Shown: one piece after another, positions 8,670 through 12,745 of the stretch
Layout of the letters: every line of letters starts with the position of its first letter
Position numbering within the stretch: position 1 is the first letter of the stretch
DNA from: an uncultured delta proteobacterium
GTDB lineage: Bacteria > UBA10199 > GCA-002796325 > 1-14-0-20-49-13
Assembly (NCBI GenBank): GCA_903868375.1
Contig: CAIPVD010000220.1
Span: 1 to 12,745, forward strand
Length of the DNA: 12,745 bases
Direction of reading: 5' to 3'
The notes under the pieces: generated by a model
The model's input: only the letters and a program-made list of their open reading frames with translations
The model's database searches: none
Told to the model about the DNA's origin: nothing
Position numbers and translations under genes: made by a program

Positions 8670-9014
8670 AGTAATGATCCTATTACATGGCAGGAAAGCG
8701 CATCCAATATGATAGGCTATAAAATTGACGAGGATTTAGCCATTGATCCGACGTTTGTCAGCGAGTTGCTTCATGGAGTCGGAGCATATACCTTGGAAAA
8801 CGGGGCGCAGCTTCAATACGATGCGAGCGTTAAATTGCGTAGATTGTGCATTCCGCCCCACATCGGACGCGGAACAGTGAATTTTCAGAGCGTTGCAAGC
8901 AAGGACTTAAGCGTTATTCCCGAAAGCATGTGTGTAGATACAAAAGGTGGAAGCGTCTCCTTTTCTCTGCCCAGCTATATCGTTGCCGGTGCCCTGGCGC
9001 TTTTCGGCAAGTAA
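8667..9014 (+). CDS. Small hypothetical protein, 101-115 aa
   Basis: The family is not recognised. The longest form (115 aa, ATG 8667) begins MSNDPITWQESASN. An internal ATG at 8709 would give 101 aa starting MIGYKIDEDL. ATG 8667 lies inside the shared promoter-like element with no ribosome site, so the promoter reading favours 8709, although AGGA at 8692-8695 is 13 bases from it, a long spacing. The body has an acidic N-terminal segment, a mixed central part with CIPPHIGRG, and a C-terminal hydrophobic stretch (SLPSYIVAGALALFGK) that could be a short amphipathic or membrane-associated helix. There are two cysteines and no signal peptide. It lies just downstream of sctV but has its own upstream element. 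A role in type III secretion (chaperone, substrate) is conceivable from position only. Confidence 0.65.
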   Translation: MSNDPITWQESASNMIGYKIDEDLAIDPTFVSELLHGVGAYTLENGAQLQYDASVKLRRLCIPPHIGRGTVNFQSVASKDLSVIPESMCVDTKGGSVSFSLPSYIVAGALALFGK

Positions 9015-9058
9015 GAATCCACCACTTCAATACCCATCATTCGTGAAAATGCCGTCTC

Positions 9059-9085
9059 TTGACATCTATCCGCGCTTGCTATAAC
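9059..9085 (+). promoter_or_regulatory. Extended -10 promoter for lysS
   Basis: A consensus TTGACA (9059-9064) is followed after 15 bases by TATAAC (9080-9085). TGC at 9077-9079 gives the TGn extended -10 form, which tolerates non-ideal spacing. It is 48 bases upstream of the chosen lysS start, in the gap after the small gene. The rest of that gap (9015-9058, 9086-9116) shows nothing else I can name. Confidence 0.6.
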
Positions 9086-9132
9086 GTGCCGGAAAATTTA
9101 ACGAAAACCTACATTCAAGGAGCTTGAAAAAC

Positions 9133-10614
9133 ATGGCAGATCAATACACGGAACAACGGAAACTTAAGGTAAAAGAGCTGCGCGAAAAGGGGATGAACCC
9201 TTATCCGAACGGCATTACTCCTTCGCATACGGCGGCAAAGCTGCATGAACTCTACGATTCAAAGACACGCGAAGATTTCGAAGCAAATAAAACGGGCGAT
9301 CATTCCGTCGCCGGCCGCATTATGGCAATTCGCTTGTTTGGCAAGGCGGGCTTCATAAAGATCCAGGACAGAACGGGTCCGATGCAGATATTTGTAGAAA
9401 AGGCGTCGCTTTCAGAGGCCGATTACGAACATTTCAAGAATTTTATGGAAGTGGGAGATATTTGCTGGTTTTCAGGTTACGTATTTCGCACAAAGACGAA
9501 CGAATTAACCATTCACGCAACAACTCTTAAACTTGTTACGAAGGCTGTGAACCTGCTGCCGGAAAAATGGCATGGGCTAACGGACGTAGAACAGCGCTAT
9601 CGCCAGCGTTATGTCGATCTTATCGTCAATCCAAAGGTTCGCGAAACATTTATCAAGCGTTCGCAGATAGTTCGCTCCATACGCGATTTCTTCGTGGCGC
9701 GCGAATTCTTAGAGGTGGAAACGCCGATGATGCACCAGATACCTGGCGGCGCCACGGCAAAGCCATTCGTTACTCATCATAATACGCTCGATATGGACCT
9801 GTACCTTCGCGTTGCACCTGAACTTTATTTGAAGCGCTTAGTCGTCGGCGGCATCGAACGCGTGTTCGAGATCAATCGCAACTTTAGGAACGAAGGTATT
9901 TCAATCCAGCACAATCCGGAATTCACGATGCTGGAATTCTACATGGCGTACGCGACATACGAAGACCTTATCAAGCTGACCGAAGAGTTGCTTGGTAGCG
10001 TGGCCAAAACGGTTTGCGGAAGCGCAAAAGTTATGTATCAAGAAACAGAGCTTAATTTCGAAGCGCCGTTCGCAAGATACACGATGAAGGAATCGCTGCT
10101 TAAGGTCGGCAACGTTCCGCCGGAAGTTTTGACCGACAGGAATGCGGCAGTTAAATTCGCCGAGAGCCATGGCGTTAAACTTAAAAAGGCCGATGAAGGC
10201 ATGGGTCCGATCATGGAAGAGATATTCGAGATGGTCGTCGAGAAGAAACTAATTCAGCCGACGTTCATCACCGAATATCCGACCGAAATTTCGCCGCTCT
10301 CGCGTCGGAACGAAAAGAACCCGGACGTCGTAGATAGATTTGAACTTTTCTGCTTCGGGCGAGAGATAGCCAACGCGTTCTCGGAACTCAACGACCCGGA
10401 AGACCAAGCTGGGCGTTTTAAAGCGCAAGCGGCGCTGAAGGCGAAGGGCGACGACGAAGCGATGTACTACGATGAAGATTATATCAACGCGCTCGAATAC
10501 GGAATGCCGCCGACCGCAGGCGAAGGTATCGGAATAGACAGGCTCGTTATGCTTCTAACCGATTCGCCGTCGATCCGAGATGTGATCTTGTTCCCACAAC
10601 TTAGAAAATTATAA
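9133..10614 (+). CDS. lysS: Lysyl-tRNA synthetase, class II
   Basis: LysRS charges tRNA-Lys with lysine. The 493-aa product has the N-terminal OB-fold anticodon-binding domain (about 57-135; VAGRIMAIRLFGKAGFIKIQ then DRTGPMQIF). The class II catalytic core includes QRYRQRYVDLIVNP (154-167), motif 2 FRNEGISIQHNPEFTMLEFY (251-270) and motif 3 GIGIDRLVMLLTDSPSIRDV then ILFPQL (465-491). ATG 9133 is chosen because AAGGAG (9117-9122) is ten bases upstream. The in-frame TTG at 9124 would touch that site and is unlikely. The sequence is complete. It is followed one base later by a LolC/LolE-family gene, an arrangement seen in deltaproteobacteria. Confidence 0.98.
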   Translation: MADQYTEQRKLKVKELREKGMNPYPNGITPSHTAAKLHELYDSKTREDFEANKTGDHSVAGRIMAIRLFGKAGFIKIQDRTGPMQIFVEKASLSEADYEHFKNFMEVGDICWFSGYVFRTKTNELTIHATTLKLVTKAVNLLPEKWHGLTDVEQRYRQRYVDLIVNPKVRETFIKRSQIVRSIRDFFVAREFLEVETPMMHQIPGGATAKPFVTHHNTLDMDLYLRVAPELYLKRLVVGGIERVFEINRNFRNEGISIQHNPEFTMLEFYMAYATYEDLIKLTEELLGSVAKTVCGSAKVMYQETELNFEAPFARYTMKESLLKVGNVPPEVLTDRNAAVKFAESHGVKLKKADEGMGPIMEEIFEMVVEKKLIQPTFITEYPTEISPLSRRNEKNPDVVDRFELFCFGREIANAFSELNDPEDQAGRFKAQAALKAKGDDEAMYYDEDYINALEYGMPPTAGEGIGIDRLVMLLTDSPSIRDVILFPQLRKL

Positions 10615-10615
10615 A

Positions 10616-11824
10616 ATGCCGTTCGAAGCATTCATTTCACGCCGATATTTTTCAGGAAGAAAGAGGATGTTCGCATCTTTCTTAAGCGCCGTGGCCATTA
10701 CCGGCGTCGCCTTGGGCGTCTTTGCGCTGACGGTCGTTATGTCCGTTATGATGGGATTTAACCGCGACCTTCAGGAAAAGTTGATAGGATTCAACGCGCA
10801 TCTTATCGTTAGTTCCGCAAAACCTGACAACGCCGGATTTGAAAAGGCCGCAAGCATTGTAGGCTCTGCCGCAGAGCAGACGATCCAGATGGTCGAAGGC
10901 GAGGGGATCATAGGCGTTACCGGCAAAGGCGAAGGATCGGTTCAGGGCGTGAAGATAAGAGGCATAGGCGAAGGCGATCTCCAAAAACTCAAGAACGTAA
11001 AATGGATCGATTTCAATTCTTCCATTCCGTGGCACTTAAGCGCGGTATTTCTTGGCAACGAGCTTGCCGATAATCTGGAGTTCGACGCTTATAAAAAAGA
11101 TACGATCACTTTGACCGTCCCATTTGGAAGCGTTGGCCCGACAGGAGATGTTGTCCCTTCAAAGATGCAGTTCGCGGTAGCGGGCGTCTTTAATTCCGGA
11201 TATTTCGAACACGATAGCAAGGTCGTTATCGTTCCTCCGGCAGACGCCGCGAAACTCTTGCGCGATAATGCGGCATATTCCCTACACATTTGGCTTAAGA
11301 ACGAAGGCGCTGCGGAGAAATTTGCGCAGGAGATAAAGAAGGCTTTGCCGAATTTAAGCGTTACAACCTGGACGCAGTCGAACAAAAAACTCTTCGCCGC
11401 ACTAAAGCTCGAGCGGATCGCCATGTCGCTGCTTCTGATCTTAATTATTGCCATCGCATCGGTATCTATCGTTAGTGTGATATTCATGTACGTTTACGTT
11501 CGCAAAAAGGACATAGCCATTCTTGCGTGTATCGGCGCGACGCGCGCAAGCGTTAGGGCGATATTCGTGAAGATAGGCGCCTACATTGGCGTGATAGGGA
11601 CGGCGATAGGCCTCTCCGCTGGTTTGGCGGTCTGTTATTATTTGAAGCAGCACCCGATGGTATTGCCAAGTTCATATTATCTGGACAGGCTGCCGGTAAT
11701 TATTTCGGTGCCGTTCTTGGCGATAGTTGCGGTTTGTGGAGTGGCAATAGCGATGCTTGGCGCGCTTTATCCCGCATCGCAGGCAGCGCACCTAGATCCT
11801 ATGAAATCGATACGGTACGAATAA
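10616..11824 (+). CDS. lolC/E: LolC/LolE-family lipoprotein-releasing ABC transporter permease
   Basis: The family forms the membrane part of LolCDE, which extracts lipoproteins from the inner membrane for transfer to LolA. The 402-aa product has the typical N-terminus MPFEAFISRRYFSGRKR, a first membrane helix (about 19-47), a large periplasmic domain (about 50-265) and three C-terminal membrane segments (about 268-295, 318-342, 360-385) in an FtsX-type domain. The cytoplasmic loop RKKDIAILACIGATRASV (297-314) is the coupling region to the ATPase. The end ALYPASQAAHLDPMKSIRYE is the family C-terminal signature. The start is one base after the lysS stop with no clear ribosome site, so translation is probably coupled. 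LolC and LolE cannot be told apart here. An ATG at 10667 has a better ribosome site but would remove conserved N-terminal residues. Confidence 0.93.
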   Translation: MPFEAFISRRYFSGRKRMFASFLSAVAITGVALGVFALTVVMSVMMGFNRDLQEKLIGFNAHLIVSSAKPDNAGFEKAASIVGSAAEQTIQMVEGEGIIGVTGKGEGSVQGVKIRGIGEGDLQKLKNVKWIDFNSSIPWHLSAVFLGNELADNLEFDAYKKDTITLTVPFGSVGPTGDVVPSKMQFAVAGVFNSGYFEHDSKVVIVPPADAAKLLRDNAAYSLHIWLKNEGAAEKFAQEIKKALPNLSVTTWTQSNKKLFAALKLERIAMSLLLILIIAIASVSIVSVIFMYVYVRKKDIAILACIGATRASVRAIFVKIGAYIGVIGTAIGLSAGLAVCYYLKQHPMVLPSSYYLDRLPVIISVPFLAIVAVCGVAIAMLGALYPASQAAHLDPMKSIRYE

Positions 11825-11830
11825 TATCTT

Positions 11831-12745
11831 ATGCTGACGTTTTTGCTTAAACATTACGTTTTTTTGAAAGGCGCTCCAAAGGCCATCAAAAGGTCTGCGG
11901 CGATAACCATCGGCGGCATTGCGTTAGCTATCGCCGTGCTTATCGTTTGTCTATCTGTCGCCAGCGGATTTGAAGACGCTTATAAAAAATCTATCCTAGA
12001 TTTCAACGCGCACGTTGTGCTGCTTAAAGATGGCGGCGAGATCGGCGACTACCAAGAGCTGATGAGCGACTTAAAAAGCTTCGAAGGCATAGTTGCGGTG
12101 ACGCCATTTCTTTACCGCGAAACGATGTTCGTGAATAAAGGCGTCGTTAAGGGCGGGGTGCTAAAAGGCGTTGACTTCAAGTTAATGCCGAAGGTTAGTA
12201 ATGTTTCTTTAAAAAAGTTTGCTGCGACGCCAACACGCCCAGACGCCAACACGCCAACACGCCCAGTTTATTTAGGCAAAGCCCTCGCGGAAAAACTCAA
12301 CATTACTTCGACGGCAGGCATTCGAATATTGATCGGCGAGAACCGTTTCGAGAAGCTTTTAGTCATCGGCACGTTCGAATCCGGCCTTTACGATTACGAT
12401 TCGCAATTCGCGCTGATATCTATTCGGGACCTGCAGGATATCTTCGAAATGGACGACGCCGTGACGGGCATCGAGATGAAGGTGGAAGATCCAGACGACG
12501 CGAAGAAAATTTCATCGTTCTTGCAGGAACAGTTCGAGTACCCTTACCAGGTGACGTCGTGGGAAACGCTGAATAGGCCTATATTTGAGGCGGTTCACCT
12601 AGAGAAGTTGATGTTCTCCATAGTGGTAGGCCTTTTGGTGCTGGTCGGAATGTTCAATATCATCGGTACGCTTATCCTTAGAATGATATATAAGGCGAAG
12701 GACGTTGCAATATTATCCGCCATTGGAATGAGGCGATTTTTTATA
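11831..12745 (+). CDS. lolC/E: Second LolC/LolE-family permease (3' truncated by window)
   Basis: An open frame of 305 codons runs from ATG 11831 to the window edge without a stop. It begins MLTFLLKHYVFLKGAPKAIK, has a first membrane helix at about residues 20-46, then SGFEDAYKKSILDFNAHVVL, the same layout as the preceding permease. A periplasmic domain follows, then a second membrane segment (about 262-290) and the RMIYKAKDVAILSAIGMRRF coupling loop, which is the family signature. It is a diverged paralogue of the upstream gene, so the two may form a LolC-LolE heterodimer. A lolD ATPase gene would be expected next, but is not in the window. The gene starts six bases after the previous stop without a clear Shine-Dalgarno. 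Residues 133-145 (TPTRPDANTPTRP) are encoded by the octamer array at 12227-12266 and look like an insertion in the periplasmic domain. Confidence 0.9.
   Translation, partial: MLTFLLKHYVFLKGAPKAIKRSAAITIGGIALAIAVLIVCLSVASGFEDAYKKSILDFNAHVVLLKDGGEIGDYQELMSDLKSFEGIVAVTPFLYRETMFVNKGVVKGGVLKGVDFKLMPKVSNVSLKKFAATPTRPDANTPTRPVYLGKALAEKLNITSTAGIRILIGENRFEKLLVIGTFESGLYDYDSQFALISIRDLQDIFEMDDAVTGIEMKVEDPDDAKKISSFLQEQFEYPYQVTSWETLNRPIFEAVHLEKLMFSIVVGLLVLVGMFNIIGTLILRMIYKAKDVAILSAIGMRRFFI
12227..12266 (+). repeat. Five tandem 8-base units inside the second Lol permease gene
   Basis: The units read ACGCCAAC, ACGCCCAG, ACGCCAAC, ACGCCAAC, ACGCCCAG, all variants of ACGCCMAS. At 16-base scale, ACGCCAACACGCCCAG appears twice (12227-12242 and 12251-12266). 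The array is in frame now. Gain or loss of one or two units would shift the frame; three units would restore it. Confidence 0.85.

Overview
The window looks like the left end of an assembled contig from an uncultured Gram-negative bacterium. Bases 1-18 match the 3' end of the Illumina TruSeq read-2 adapter, so genuine sequence starts at about base 19. Outer-membrane lineage is indicated by a lipoprotein signal, two LolC/LolE-family permeases and an injectisome (type III secretion) export-gate protein. The lysS-LolC/E adjacency and the style of the SecA sequence fit a deltaproteobacterium in the old broad sense (Myxococcota, Bdellovibrionota, UBA10199-like groups). That placement is inference and has not been tested by phylogeny. 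All supported genes are on the + strand.

Left part (19-1264): the 3' end of rpoA, then rplQ, then a membrane-anchored TlpA/ResA-like thioredoxin, closely spaced and probably one transcript reading in from off the window. Next is a separate unit (1311-2112): a promoter-like element, a leader hairpin, a strong Shine-Dalgarno, a 221-aa Ala/Thr-rich predicted lipoprotein and a textbook intrinsic terminator. A 358-aa protein of unknown family (2130-3206) starts only 17 bases after that terminator.

Centre (3226-9014): secA with its own sigma-70-like promoter, a single-domain cupin (6017-6415) whose ribosome site lies inside the secA 3' end, then sctV, the injectisome-type FHIPEP export-gate protein. 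A recognisable promoter precedes sctV, with its -35 box over the cupin stop codon. No other type III secretion gene is visible here. A 115-codon gene of unknown function follows. Its upstream region carries the same two-part element as the lipoprotein gene 7.3 kb away, which suggests that the two genes share a regulator or sigma factor.

Right part (9059-12745): lysS with an extended -10 type promoter, followed one base later by a LolC/LolE-family permease, then a second one cut by the window edge. The second permease contains five tandem copies of an 8-base unit within its reading frame. Because 8 is not a multiple of 3, this is a candidate contingency (phase-variation) locus.

Much of the window concerns moving proteins across or into the envelope (SecA, SctV, LolC/E, lipoprotein, thiol-redox protein). 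The most unusual points are the isolated sctV, the shared promoter-like element in front of two unrecognised genes, and the octamer array in the Lol permease.
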